Notes: a model not told the origin generated them from the sequence alone. Numbered from the stretch's first letter, positions 43,046-55,600 are shown. The stretch: 64,000 bases of DNA from Aspidiotus rigidus (GCA_035079385.1 JAVHKY010000003.1:27047501-27111500), one strand, 5' to 3'. Numbers and translations are program-made.

Positions 43046-43085
43046 ACAACTGAGGACGGGGTAACACCCGGAAGCTAATTAATAA
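43046..43085 (+). ncRNA. Possible decayed hammerhead core of PLE B
   Basis: CTGAGGA, then the perfect stem CGGG-GTAACA-CCCG, then GAAGCTAA. One A seems to be lost between the GAA core and the GCT expected for stem III, and stem I does not pair well. Its stem II differs from that of PLE A, as expected for a separate family. Confidence 0.4.
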
Positions 43086-43089
43086 AATA

Positions 43090-44245
43090 GGATTGTACAC
43101 TTGAGATCTTTTTAACTGCACCTTGTTACACACAATATGAGTTCCGATGATGAAAATGCTTGCTGAAATTCTTTCTTATTCTTTTTTGACGGATATGTGA
43201 TATTTTGGAAGCTAAGTAAGAGGCGATTTTGACCCTTTAGCTACGTCACTACGTGCAGATTGTAGAGTATTACGGTCAATTGTTTCTGTAATAAGATTTT
43301 CTTGTTCCTCTCCGATGTCACGTGAATAAATTTAAGAGCATCAACTAATTGTCAAACACTAAGTCGCAATACACATATACACCGTGCGTATTGGTGGTCC
43401 ATTTCTAAGTACGCACATAACATGATCGTTGCCAACCCAGATATCTCTTACGCACGAAGATATCAGAACAAAACGCTGTATATAAGCGGAAAAATTCACT
43501 TATAAGCTCGTAAAAATGTACACAAATCGAGAGTAGACGAATGTATAAGCTATACAAATTATAAACGCGCAGACACTAATCCCCGTTCTTTCTCCCAACT
43601 ATTACGTAAACATTGTAAAATTAAAAATAACATTTGTTCGTGTACTCGTAATGATAAATACGTGACCACGAATGCATGTCGCGGTACAATTTTCAGCGTC
43701 TCCGCATCGTTAGTGTAGGGATTAAATATGGCGAACGTTTAATGTTCATTTCCGTTGTCGACGGACTGATGGCTGCGGAATGTGGAGTAGAGTACATGTA
43801 AGGAAACACGGCGGGTAATAGTCGCTGAAAGACGAAAAGCTATAGTATTACCGCTTAGGATATAAGGCAAACTAGTACACATTCTGAAAACAAGATATTA
43901 CATGAAATGACGATTTATATGAGTTAGTAGGACCAAGCGCCAGATAGTTTAGAACGTACGAGTTGCTGGAATGTTTTGCGGATTGTTAGAGAGTTTGGTG
44001 GACATTTGAGGTCACTCGTCCTGTACGATCGATCCAGCAAATAATACACTAGATTGTCCTCTATAGCTATCTCGCAAGCCTGGTGAATGAGTGCAATATC
44101 GATGGTCTCATTCACACTATGCATAAGTGACATTTTGGTCGAAAATGAGTTTTGAGCAGAAATGGGCTCTTAAGAATGTACACTATCGAATTGCACTGAA
44201 AAAATTTAGAATTTTCCAATCCTCTTCCCAAGGGAAGCTAATTCA
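43090..44245. other. No gene recognised
   Basis: A+T-rich. A 69-codon minus-strand frame (44133-43924) is open but has no recognised family or splice context. Confidence 0.4.
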
Positions 44246-44249
44246 CATA

Positions 44250-44970
44250 TTATGTGTTAAGTGAAGTTTCACTATAAGTTTCAATAAGTTTCTCGTGCAC
44301 AAATGTGCTAAGCGCACTTACCACATTCGGCACGCGAGATAAAATGATGCAGGTATAATATCGGTGACATTGAATGAATGTACGGTCCAGGAACCCTTTT
44401 TTTCTTGATCGTTTGTTCACGTTGTCTACTTCTGGAACCCTTTTTTTTTCTTTTTGGTCACTTCCCATTTTTTAAATCGTATTTCAAAACACCTACACCA
44501 CGTGGAAGAGTCACAATAGTTTTTTATCATCGAGCGGAGTTTGGAAAATAATACTTCGAATCTGGAGGAAGGAAGAAAAAAATGGGACTAGCCGATATTA
44601 ATGTCATTGAACTTTATCTGATGCATTCTTACAAGGGTTTTATTCGCGATCTATATCCATACCAACATCTAAGCCTGTTGAGCGAGAAGAACGACAAGGT
44701 ACCGATACCTGCCTAAGAACGTATTTTTGTGTGGGTCGAATGTGCTCCCCTGCTGATCTTTCCTCTTTCAAAAAACAACATTGAAGAAGGATAAAAAAAA
44801 AGACTACAATAAAATCTAAAAGGTTATATTCGATTTTATAGTTGTTTCATCGGGCCCAAACGTATTAAGTGCATAGTTTCATATTTTTTCCCGAGCCAAA
44901 CGTGCTAAGTGCATTAGTTTCAATATATTTCTCGTGCCAAATGTGGTAAGTACCTACGAGATCGAAAAAA
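44250..44970. repeat. Degenerate repeats around GTGCTAAGTGCA / GTGGTAAGT
   Basis: 'tttcaataagtttctcgtgc', 'aaatgtgctaagcgcac' and 'ttaccacattcggcac' near 44275-44335 recur at 44860-44960 as 'cgtgctaagtgcattagttt' and 'ctcgtgccaaatgtggtaag'. The unit is about 45-50 bp, partly inverted. Confidence 0.5.
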
Positions 44971-45539
44971 CAACCAATTTACAGCCTTAATAAAGTTCTA
45001 CGAGGAAAATTTTTTTCCTTAGTATATCCCTAAATGTTGATCAATTGTATTGCTATTTTTAATTTTCTGGTTTATGAAGATTGGAAGGCCATAAAAGGCT
45101 TGAAACAAACGTAAAACTTTAAACCGCTCTCCTGTAAAATCAGGTTTTTGTCGCTTATGCACAGTGCGCATGAGACAAGTTTTTTGTCCCTGATGTTTGT
45201 GCAGGAATTTTGGAAGGTGAAAAATACGTTGAGGAGACACGAAATGTTAAGATAATACAAAAACTACAGTTCCTTAGCAACTGCGTTTCAATCCTCCCGT
45301 TCATTAATTATACCCTCCTTTTGCAATGCTTTATAAATGCAGAAAAGTTGCTGACTAGCGAGTCTTGATCGGTTCCTAACGATGACCGACAAGTTGCCGA
45401 ACCAGTTTGCCGCGTGTGCAAAGAATCAATGGTACTCCGTGCAATTCAGTGGTGGATTTAGGTACACGCACAACACGCCCGTGCTTGGGTGCGAAATTTT
45501 ACCTAAGAACTAAGAAGTAAAAAAAAAAAAGGACGATAC

Positions 45540-45985
45540 CGAGTTGAGTCCCGTGCAAAAGTTCATGAATTAGATCCTGTAGATGAGTGAATTGAGTCCG
45601 AGCTATGAAAGGATGATGTACGAATTGAGTCCCGGGTTAAAAATGATGATGCACGAATTGAGTCCCGTAAAGGAAGCTACATTAATTGAAGCGCTGCGTG
45701 GAAAAGGGGCCTCCGTCTAATGTATTTCTTATGGAACGGAGGCCCCTTTTCCACGCAGCGCTTCAATTTTAAGCACGTTGTGAACCATCCTGCTGTACAG
45801 TAACTGTCTTCGGCTTATTTTTTCGAACTCAATTCCCATCCCGGACTCAATTCATACAACTTATTTGTAAAGCCGGGACTAAATTCAAACATCTTACTTT
45901 TGACACCGGGACTCAATCGTACATCCCATATTTGGACAGGGACTCAATTCATGAGAAATCGCATTTCTTGGACTCAACTCGTGTT
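45540..45985. repeat. Palindrome of inverted GAATTGAGTCCCG arrays with a perfect 33-bp hairpin core
   Basis: Left of the centre are four to five units of 'gatgatgcacgaattgagtc' (about 35-45 bp). Right of the centre the same units appear reverse-complemented ('gggactcaattcatacaact'). The centre is an exact hairpin: 45684-45716 pairs with 45736-45768 (AATTGAAGCGCTGCGTGG and so on) around a 19-base loop. No coding sequence. Confidence 0.8.
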
Positions 45986-46274
45986 TTTCCAAAAAGAACG
46001 ACAAAAACCCCCTTTAATTTTTAGTTTGGGCCGGAAGAGCGCGGAATTCATTTCAGTGCTTGGGGCCGTCACTTCTGTGCATTACGACCAGGTAGAAACT
46101 CCGTATCACTATTACTCGTAGGAGCGTGATAAAGATGAATTAAGACACTCACCCTAATTCGGTATGAACTATTTTTATGAAGTAAAATCCAGGGAAATTA
46201 TCCCACAAAAACCGAATCCAAGAACTATAGAAGTTGAAAAAATGATCCATTAACTAAGTCTTATACGCATAGAA

Positions 46275-47985
46275 TCTTCGACATAGTTTAGTAAAATTAC
46301 CGTCAGTCAAAAAAACAATGTCGGAAAAATTGTTAGAAACCCTCTTATGAGTCTTTTCTCAAGTTTCCCCAATATCCCGAGTGGAGCTTTCCTCCCCTCG
46401 GGGGAGGGGGGTGCAACAAGGAAATTTTTTCGTTTCTCAGCTCTTAAGTTGTGAACAAATGATTATAGAGAAAAATATTAAAATAAAAATTGTTCTTAAG
46501 AAAATTTGCACTATAAATGCACTGTTACGCCGCTACAGCGCATGACGTCCGCTGTTTCTCCAGAAAATTGTTGTTTCCGAGAGGGGTGGAGATGCGATTC
46601 TGACCTTCAGACTCGAAAATTGACCATAGGTACCCGGGATCTAATCAGGAAAAGCAAGCGCAAAATTGGGGGCTGACTTTTCAGCTATGGAGGAGAATCC
46701 CCAGCCTACCATCCGTTAAGAATTATTCTCTTTCTTTTGTTTCCCTAAGCCGTGAAGAAAGTGGTCATTTTCACTCCAGTTTTCTTGCGTTACGTTTATT
46801 CGTTGTTTGATGACCAGAATACCTACCCTACTTATGAAAATTTTCTTGCTAATAATAAAGAGTAAAAAGATCAAACAACTTGATACTTTATCGAATGTAT
46901 AATTTTGAATTACAGTTTTTTATTTTTTCTTGCCAGTAGGTTTTTGATTGAGTAAGTTGAACACCTTATACTGCATCCAAATGTGTGGTCCTTTATCTTG
47001 ATCTATTGTTTCCACATAGGTGGACATGCTATGCTTAACAGACTTGTTATATGGTATAATATTTCAAAGTACAAGTTAGTCATCTTGGTCTACAGTCAAG
47101 ATTTTTTATATTCCAACAATATTGATTGTCTGTTTACAAGACATCGGGTACAATGGCCGTGGGAGACAATGTCGCAATTGATGCCACAAATAAACACGCA
47201 AACGACACTACACACAACGCCGCAATTAACCGCGCAAAGTTTGCCGCAAACAACGCCGCCAAAGATCTTGCAAACAACGCTGCAAACAATCCTGCAAATG
47301 ACGCTAAAAGCGACTCTACTGAGGACGCTGTAAATGACCTTGCAAACGACACCACAAACGACCCTGCAAACGACACTGCAATCAACATCACAAACAATCC
47401 TGTAAATGACGCTAAAAACAACCCTGCAAACGATCCTGCAAATGACACCACAATCAACACCGCAAACAACCCTGTAAATGACACTAGTAACGACCCTGTA
47501 AACGACCTTGCCAACGACCCTGCCAACGACCCTGCAAATGACCTTGCAAATGACGCTGCAAAGGACTCTGCAAACAACACCGCATTCTATCTCTTTTAAT
47601 GTAGGCTTTACCATATTATTTGCATATGTTTTGCTGAGTAATTTTTATTATTTTCCCCATTTACTTGTCACGCGCTGTAGCGGCGTAGCACTGCATTTAT
47701 AGAGAAAATATGTAGAGAACTTTTCTATAGGAAATGTCACAAGGAACAATTTTTATCTAAACATTCTTTCCCTGAAATCTTTTGTTCACAAATTAGAGCC
47801 AAAAGACAAAGAAATGCTACCTTGCTCCCAACAGAGGAAAAACCTCCACTTGGAATGTTGGGTAAATTTGGGAAAAGACTCACGAGAGAGTTCCTCACAA
47901 ATTTTGTGAGTTTCGCTTCTGTACCATTTGTTATTAATTACTCGTACTATGGTTAATTTTACAGGACTAACAGAAGTCGAGATTA
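46275..47985. mobile_element. Large foldback element F3 with internal minisatellite
   Basis: The left arm (46275-46545) and right arm (47668-47985) are imperfect reverse complements. Blocks include TATAAATGCA-TG-TACGCCGC with CTACAGCGC (inner end), TTGTGAACAAA, ATAAAAATTGTTC and TGAGTCTTTTC. The ~1.1-kb centre contains the 12-bp repeat at 47190-47585. Arms are more diverged than in F1 and F2. ACAAA and AAATTGTTC recall the AACAAAAGTTGTTCC block of those elements. No transposase is seen. Confidence 0.7.
47190..47585 (+). repeat. 12-bp minisatellite (AACGACCCTGCA)n, open in several frames
   Basis: About 33 diverged copies of a 12-mer close to AACGACCCTGCA. Because 12 is a multiple of 3 and stops are rare in the unit, two or more frames on each strand stay open for over 110 codons (for example a plus frame of NDPA-like tetrapeptides). 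No start context, splice sites or family homology support a gene. Confidence 0.85.
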
Positions 47986-47989
47986 TCCG

Positions 47990-50070
47990 ATCCGTTGCAA
48001 CTTTTGGGTAAAGAATTTTGACCACGCAAATTAACCCCCATCCTCCTTCCACCCACTAGAAATACTTTTAAGGAGTATTTTTAATTTTACACTATGAGCT
48101 TTTTCCAAAATAATTACCAAAACAACATGGCAATCAAAAATGACGCAATTCATGAGACCCTGGAGAGTAATTTTTGTTTCAATTTATTGTCCTAATTTGA
48201 CTGGATTTTAGAGCCATAAATACTTACATCATTTTTTGACCATTAGAACGCGACACGATGCAACACGATTCTTCATCATACTTTATTTCTGTACTTCATT
48301 GAAAAGTTTATGTCGATTAGTATTTCATTGTCCCTTTTCAATATCACGAAGTGAAAGAAGTATGATGAAATTCGACAAGAGGAAATAGAGTGCCCGTTTT
48401 GCGAACCAATCGATTATTAAGTCTACGAAATTCTTTTGTGAAAGTTAAAGCAAAGGAGGCAGTTGTACTTTATTAAGTAGGCTCGAGACGATTTATATAC
48501 GCGAACGCGTTTTCGTACTCTTCGACGATTTCCGATAGCTTTTGCAACGACAGTAATGAACATTTGGAAACCTAAAGAAGAAAGTTGAAGGGCGAGCTTA
48601 AAGAAAATGCTCCATCGATGCCCGCTATAATCCCGACGGCGCGTTTACTCGCTATACGAGTAAAACATTATTTATAAACTCTTGATTTTCAATCTTGTTC
48701 GTTACCAAAGTCTCGAAATTATGGAATGATTGGAAGTTGAATGAAACTTCAACTTAACTTTCCTAGGCGATGTTTCTATGAGATTTCTTTGCATAATATC
48801 GTAAATGAACGATTTTCTATTTTCGCGTTCTCCAACCTCTCTTTCTCTCTCGCCTTTCTCGTAGTTATTGAACGACTGATGTACAACATTATTTATTAAA
48901 AGTTTCGCGAACGAAGAAACGTATCAAAAGACTTCAAATGAAACAACAAATTTACATCGTTCTGAAATTAAATCCGCGACAGCTGGTAGGATAAAGTTGA
49001 AGTCACTTATCAGGACTAAGCGTGTTATCGACGAGTAAATCGGAAGAAGAAATGGGATCCGAGTCGAAAAGAACGGATCCTACTTGTATTTTACAGCGTC
49101 AGAAGAGTTTTGAATAGAAATGATCGTTAAAAACCGACAGTAAAACCTTTTTTTGCCTTATTTCCAGAGAATCAAGCAATAACTTATGTAACTTGAGGGT
49201 ATATCTTTCCGCCTATGAATTGTAAGACACTTTGGTATTTTATTTGTTTGCAAATTTGCAAGGCAGAATCTATTAGGTAAGGAACTTGAACATAGTATTT
49301 GGAACATTGCGCAGAAAGAAGTACGACCATCAATTTTACCTCATGATAAATTGTGAGATACAAGTAGTACATTTCTTTCTCTTGATTGAATGAACGAGGA
49401 AATTGAAAGAAATCTTGAATGTAAATTTTAAAGACGTGATTCAGTTCTATCGCGTTTTTCTACGAGTGAAATTTTTTGTTCGCGTGAAACTTTCACTTTC
49501 TCGTTTCTTTTCGGGTTGTTTCCACATTTAAGAATGGTTTCACGGCTATCAGTTCTAATTTTTTATACAATCTGTTGAACATCCATCTTCCTCAATTATC
49601 CCCTCTTCTAGTTCTTGATAATATAGGAATAGTTGACGGTGGTGTAAAACTCCTGCAGTAGCCGTTTTGTTCTTTCAAGAATTCAATATACATATTATAA
49701 TATTTTCTCAAAAAATCTTTGGTACAAAATTTATTATATTTGTAATTGTAAAAAAAAAAAAACTTCAGAATTTTATAAGAACTAGAGTTAGGTCGCCATT
49801 ATTTACAGGGGGGATGAAAATTGAATGAAAAAATAGGGTAACTCACATGTACGTCGAGTGAAAAACTAAAATGAGACGATGAATATGGCGGATATATTTT
49901 GGTTTAGAAAAGGGGGGACTCTTCGTTCGCTACACTCTCTCAAAGAACATGAACTGGTTCCGACATCAAACAATTTGAACAGCTAAATTCAAAGCCATTG
50001 TCATTATATCTTCAAAGAAATATCTCTAAAGATATATTTGAATGCCTTCAATAATGAAGTCAGGTTCATT
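47990..50070. other. No gene recognised
   Basis: A+T-rich. It has a short stem (ATCATACTT at 48275 against AAGTATGAT near 48357) and an A-run at 49751. Nothing else is assignable. Confidence 0.4.
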
Positions 50071-50079
50071 TGCTTACCG

Positions 50080-50960
50080 CTAGCTGAATATGGGACCATT
50101 CCTGCCAGCTTAAAAAGTTGTACAGCTGGCACTTAATCTGTTAGAACTTATTCATTTTCGCCTAACTGGAATGTTGATATGCTGTAATTCGACTCATTCG
50201 AGTCTTTCCTCGGGGTCATTAATAAGAAATTCAGCCTAGTATTTCGGCCTTATTGGAGAACTCGGACCATGCTATCTATCCGAGAGAGTCGCAAAACTGA
50301 AACTTCGCCCATCCCAATTGTTTTAGAAAGTCATTGCGCTGAATCTCCACAAATTTCTACCTCAACAAAAAGTCGTTGTAAAACTGGATCATAATTGGAC
50401 AATATAGTTTCAACCAGGTATACTGGCCGGAAGATATGACCAACGCCACAACCGTTGCGCGGGAAAACAGGCAAGTTGCCCTCTGCCCGGCAGTGACGTT
50501 GTTCAAATCTTTTGCTGGTCATCCCTGCAAAATTCAATATGGCAGTCCCATGCACTCTGGTGAAACTACACTGCCCATAAAGTCGTCGTGGTAGAACTCA
50601 ACTCATTCCGACCTCACTAAAAAGTCATTCGGCCGAAACTTGTTTTATTCCTACCTATGTAAAGATCGTCAGGTTAAAAGTCCGCCCATTCCGTCAGATC
50701 ACACTACTCACACGAGAGAGACGTTGAAATGAAACTTTGCCTATCCCAGTCGTATTAGAAAGTCGTTGGGTACGACCTCAACTCATTTCTACCTTACTAA
50801 AAAGTCGTTGTGTCGAAACTGGATCATAATAGGGCAATATATAAGCCGGACAATAGTATGTCACCGGGGAAGAATACGGTTCGTTAGCCGTGGGTCATCG
50901 CGAGCCAAAACGTTTCTTCACGCCCTGGCTTGAGAAGGCCCAGTCATACTACTTGGGAAG
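50080..50960 (+). repeat. Dispersed repeat Q, multi-copy block
   Basis: Irregular ~60-110-bp units built on 'actaaaaagtcgttgtgtcg' with 'aaactggatcataatagggc'. They include a long unit (50400-50600) with ACGCCACAACCGTTGCGCGG and AATATGGCAGTCCCATGCA that recurs at 52440-52680. The end (50790-50950) matches 16190-16400. Confidence 0.65.
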
Positions 50961-51087
50961 GGGAGAAGGAAAAAAGGATTATTTTTTTGGAGTCGCATAA
51001 CTCAAGTTTTTTGAAATGTAAACACCATTTTTTAACGATACAAAAATTTCGATGCGTTTGATGTTTCCAAGAGTTTAAAATTCGATC

Positions 51088-51935
51088 ATAGAAAAAACGA
51101 CGGCTTCCTTAACGAAGTTAAACGAGGAACGCAGGGAATCTGTTTTATGAGTCAAATGGGATTTGGTATTGAAAATTCAAGGAAGCCTAGACCTAGATAA
51201 AGCTAGTGTAAAGAAGGCCTAGACCTACTATAAGCCTAGTATAATATAGTTTGAGAGTCTAAATTTTTCTCGAATCTCCAGCTATATGAGTCGCGCTCAG
51301 CGAAACCATGTACTAAGTCGGAAAAAAAAAAATTCTGATTTTTTTTTATTCGAAAGTAGAAGACCTCTTCTGAAAATTTCACCAAAAATCGGAATTTTTT
51401 TTCCCCGACTTAGTACATGGTTTCGCTGAGCGCGACTCATATATGATAGCTCGAGAGTCGAAATTTTAACAGGGAACCTGTTTTATGGGGCGCTTTTTGA
51501 GAAATTTGCCGTGCGTCGTCCAGCGAAAAACTTAGAAAAATTTCCACTCTCGAGATATATATGATAGGAGGGGGGCTTGGAAAAATTTCGACTCTCGAGC
51601 CATATATGATAGGAGGGGGACTTGGAAAAAATTTCGACTCTCGAGCTATGTATGATATGATAGGAGACTTGGAAAAATTTCAACTACTCAAGCCATATAA
51701 TATATGATGTGAGGGTGACTTAGAAAAAATTTTGACTCTCGAGCTATATATGATATGAAAGGGACTTGGAAAAATTTCAACTCTCGAGCTATCATATATA
51801 TTTGTAGCTGGGCATTCGAGGCCTAGGCTTCCTTGAATTTTCAATACCAAATCCCATTTGACTCATAAAACAGGTTCCCTGCGTTCCTTGTTTAACTTCG
51901 TTAAGGGAGCCGTCGTTTTTCTATGTCCCTCTCCT
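51088..51935. mobile_element. Element Y, 848 bp with ~105-bp inverted repeats
   Basis: The left arm (51088-51195) and right arm (51828-51935) are nearly exact complements: GAAAAAACGACGGCTTCCTT, AACGAAGTTAAACGAGGAAC, CAAATGGGATTTGGTATTG and GAAAATTCAAGGAAGCCTAG. The interior has ~45-bp minisatellite units in both orientations and a nested palindrome. Its right arm lies inside element X. The left-arm sequence recurs singly near 17860 and 57320. Confidence 0.75.
51283..51443. mobile_element. Palindromic MITE with TA duplication inside a minisatellite unit
   Basis: TGAGTCGCGCTCAGCGAAAC (51287 on) continues to CATGTACTAAGTCGG and is mirrored exactly by the right arm ending GCGCGACTCA at 51440, with A/T-rich inner parts. 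Flanks are GCTATA and TATATGATAG. The intact unit reads GCTATATATGATAG, so the insertion duplicated TA, as Tc1/mariner elements do. Confidence 0.8.
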
Positions 51936-52040
51936 ATCATATATGGCTCGAGAATCGAAATTTTTTCAAGTTTTTTGCTGGATGGCGCACGGCAAATTTC
52001 TCAAAAAGCCCCCCCATAAAACAGGTTCCCTGTTAAAATT
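51459..52040. mobile_element. Element X, hairpin-ended, overlapping Y
   Basis: Ends are AACAGG-GAA-CCTGTT at 51468-51482 and AACAGG-TTC-CCTGTT at 52020-52034, each extended inward by a ~55-bp inverted repeat (TTATGGGG, TGAGAAATTTGCCGTGCG). Between them are about five ~45-bp units: GACTTGGAAAAATTTCGACT, CTCGAGC-ATATATGATAGG. Copies of the end sequence occur at 22.0, 22.9, 23.6 and 11.2 kb. Confidence 0.75.
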
Positions 52041-52410
52041 TTGAGTTTATTTTTCACTGGTGTCTATTTTCAGACTTAGGAAAAATTACTCCCGAGGTAA
52101 TGAAAGGGTATTTTGATCCTTTTCTGTAGTGTCTATTTTCGATATTCTACACAAACAGAATTAGACTATCAACAGTGTGTCCATAGAACAGCTCCCAACT
52201 ATTATCTGTTTTTTTGAAGACCTTCGCGCAATTAAAAACGTGAACTCCGTGTGGTACTGGAGAACAACGAAATTGTTCTTTAGCTTTAGGGTAACTCTGT
52301 TCTAAGTCATCATTTAAGTAGTAGGCTTGAGCTCGCAAAGGAACAGATTCAAGCTAACGCGAGAAGGCACGTTTTGGATCGCGGTAACCCGCGGCTAAGG
52401 AGTCGTGTTT
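52040..52410. other. Unassigned sequence with a 63-codon minus-strand frame
   Basis: The frame 52338-52147 (minus) reads YYLNDDLEQSYPKAKEQF, then PHGVHVFNCAKVF. Composition looks protein-like, but no family was recognised and splice sites are not evident. Possibly a fragment of a transposon ORF or of a processed gene. Confidence 0.3.
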
Positions 52411-52414
52411 TTCC

Positions 52415-52690
52415 CCGATGACTCAATGTACTCCACATACTATTCCGGCCCAATTGGCGGAAGAAACGACCGACGCCACAACCTTTGCGCGGAAAAGTAG
52501 GCACGTCTCCTCGTGCCTGGCCACGTTGCGACCTAGTTCAAATCTTCTGCAAGTCACTGCAAAATCCAATATGGCAGTTCGATGTACCCGGACGAAACTA
52601 CACTGCACTGCCCAGAAAGCCGTTAGAGTAGAATTCACCCTTATTCCGACCGCACTAAATAATCATCTCACTAGGATTTGTCTCATTCCT
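52415..52690 (+). repeat. Dispersed repeat Q, second long unit
   Basis: Matches 50400-50680: GACGCCACAACCTTTGCGCG, TTCAAATCTTCTGCAAGTCA, AATATGGCAGTTCGATG, GAAACTACACTGC and ATTCCGACCGCACTAAA. About 75-80 per cent similar by eye. Confidence 0.65.
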
Positions 52691-52694
52691 GCCT

Positions 52695-55600
52695 AACTTG
52701 AAGACCGTTTCACGCTGGAACTCTGTCCACACCAGTCTTATTAGGGGGAGTCGATGAGCTGTTAAGCTTTACTAAGAATTCTTAGTTTCAAATTTGATGA
52801 AATATCGTTGGACTGAATCTGCACCAGTCCCACCAGGAACCTGAAAGGCTACAACTACTGGAAAGTCAATCTCTGTCTCTGCTTCAGTTCTTAAACGAAT
52901 CTATCATAAATGGCACGAAATATTCGGAGGTGAAGGCAAACAGAGAGAAAAATCGCGACAGGAAAAAGGAAACTCCACCGATGTAAAGTAAAGCATACCG
53001 AAAGAAGTGCATTTGCGTGAACTAATCTGCAAGGAAGGTGAAGATCGAGACGCCCACGAAAGTCAAAATAGGCGTCATTGACGTTCGAAGCGGATAGATC
53101 ACTGTAAGATCTAGCCAAAAAAAAAAAAAAAAACAACTCCAATAAAGAATACTCGACTATATTTCAGTTTTTTAACGACTCACTTGAATTTGAATAGAAT
53201 TTTTCAAGATATTTCGAGACGAAGAAATTTCTGAAGAACGACCTAGCGATTTCTACGTGGTGAACATGATTTCTATCGAACATACACCAATTACACCGTG
53301 ATAAAGTACGTCATTTGTTCACGTATTTCACGGTTCGCAGACAAAATTCTCTCATCCTTCAAGTTTTACAGAAAAACTTCCCCGTAGGATCTTTTTAGTC
53401 GCACCGTATATTCAAATTAGTAGCGTGACCAAGTTGAAATTTCTTATTCGTCCTAACACCACGCGTTCTTTTTTAATATTCTACGTGTCAAAAATTGTAC
53501 GAGTTCAACGAAACTGTGTTGAAGATTTCCACTTCGTTTATAGCTTTATAAAACATATTGTAAAAAAAAAAAAAAAAGAAACGAGAAAGACGAACAACTT
53601 ACAATGGCGAACCTTAATGATGATTACCGAATTCACAGCTTAAGAGTATAAACAAGCTTATTGCTCGTCGTAATGTTGGTCATTTCTTTGAAGTTCGTAA
53701 AATGGAATGACGCGTTATAACCATTCGAAAGACTTTGTCCACCAGTTCACAAAAGTAAAGTTGCAAACTTTATCGAACTCATTATTTCGTAAATCTCTTT
53801 AGCTTCTACTTTGGCTTCATTTTGTTGACGCCCATTAAGGATTGATTCTCAGCGATAGACCCGGTTGTAAGTTTTCCAAAGTTCAACGCCTTTTTGTTGT
53901 TATGAGCCTACATCACTTCGACAGCATTTTTAGCCAAAATACTGGGTTGAAGATGGTCACAGAAATATACCTTACGAATGAATTTAAATTTTTGCACACT
54001 TTTCGTATAAACTTCAAAAATTGTCTTCTGCCTTCGGCTGGAAAATAATCCCGTCTTTCTTCTCTTCTCTCCCATTTATGCCTTTCCTTCTTTGAATAAA
54101 TCAGCCAATTTAAAGCACGGTCTAATTCAAAGGGATGGAGAGTTACCTTTTGTATTCAAAAATTGTATTGACGTCAGTCCGAGATTTTCGCAGATCAAGC
54201 AAAATTATTGTCTCGTCCTATTGTGATGAACGATAACACCCCTTTTTATTTGAATTAAAAGAAACTAAAGAACGGCTACTGGATTAATTTCCACGTGTAG
54301 GTGCATCTAATTCTTCAATAAATAGTCTTGAATATTCCAGATAAACAGTCTCTTAACTATAGAAAACTTTTCTTTACTTTCGAACTAGAGTTCTTTCCTC
54401 TCAGCACAATACAATATGACAAGTTTCGCAGTCAACTTTTTAGCGTTCGCAGGACGAAAACAGAAACAGTATCGAGTGCGAGAGTTTCAAAATTAGGTTG
54501 TTTTTGCAATGATTTCGAAGTCATTATGATGAAAACGTTTCGGGTCAAAAAGCACGGAGTGTTTCAGGACAAAAAGAATTGTAACGGCGACGTTAAGCCG
54601 TAGTGGTACCATCATTTTTACGAACTGCGCTCGTATAGCTTTAGGTGCAAGTCTTTTAATACTTTTGTTCCCTCTCATCCCGCGTACACGAACACATAGC
54701 TTCTACCAATTCCTTTTATCATTAATATTAAGAATTTTCACAACAACAATATAAAGATGAAAAGGACGAGAACGGTACGCTGTTTGCTGTAAATAACTAT
54801 TTATTTACAACTCGTGTTAATAAAAAATTTGCTAGAGTTTAACCTACCACTTCTTAGATCCACTAAAGGAGAATAAAAAATGCTGAAAATAGTTGCTCGT
54901 CATCGGCTTTATTATGTATCATACAAAAATTTCTTATTACAGCGAGGAGAGGAGGAGAGGGATGTGAAATAAGAATTTGGGCGATCAAAATCGTCAGAAC
55001 TAGATTTTGGGGAACCGGCGAGCTCGGCTGCCTCTTGAAAAACCTAGCTAGTCCAAAATTATGAACGTTTCTTATCTCAAAATACACTGTTTTTCTTTCT
55101 TTTTAATGAATAAACTAGCTCTAGATCCACTTCATATTTCCATTATTTTCCTCCCCCAGGAAACGCACACTGAGCCGACAAAAGTATTTCAAGAGGTAAC
55201 ATAGGTCACATCTTTTGGCAAACCCAAGTTTGCTTATAATCTAGTGTAGGAAAATTCCTACAATCTAATCTACAACACTTCCTATAATCAAGCCGACACT
55301 AATTCTTTGAAGCTACAAAACGTAACCTTACTTAGGTAGATGATATTGTCACCGAAGTTGGACACAGGCGTTTCCTACGAAACATAGCCTAATTCATTTT
55401 AGGTTGATGACGTCATCACAGTCGGACAGGGTCGTTCTCTGAAGGTATGCCCTCCCCAAACAAAACAGATATAGTCTGTCCGCGGTTAGAATGTTACGAT
55501 ATGAACAGATTCTCCTCTTTCCTGTATCCACATCTAAAGAAAAAGCGAAGAGGCTTCTTTTAAACAGAGCCCACCACAGTTGAATGATGAAACGGGGCCA

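Noticed and set aside
43924..44133. 69-codon minus-strand frame beginning MSLMHSVNETIDIAL
   Set aside because: Looks protein-like but has no recognisable family, neighbours or splice sites.
47096..47614. Long open frames on both strands (up to 172 codons) of repetitive N/D/P/A or V/C-rich peptides
   Set aside because: They arise from a 12-bp tandem repeat lacking stops in several frames; no start, splice or homology support.
52891..53142. Minus-strand hydrophobic segment (MTPILTFVGVSIFTFLA) after an acceptor-like tag, a possible RPTP transmembrane exon
   Set aside because: A stop follows and there is no usable donor before it, so no exon can be closed in frame.
53604..53645. Possible 36-bp minus-strand micro-exon before a gtaagt donor
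   Set aside because: Too short, weak acceptor, and no link to neighbouring exons.
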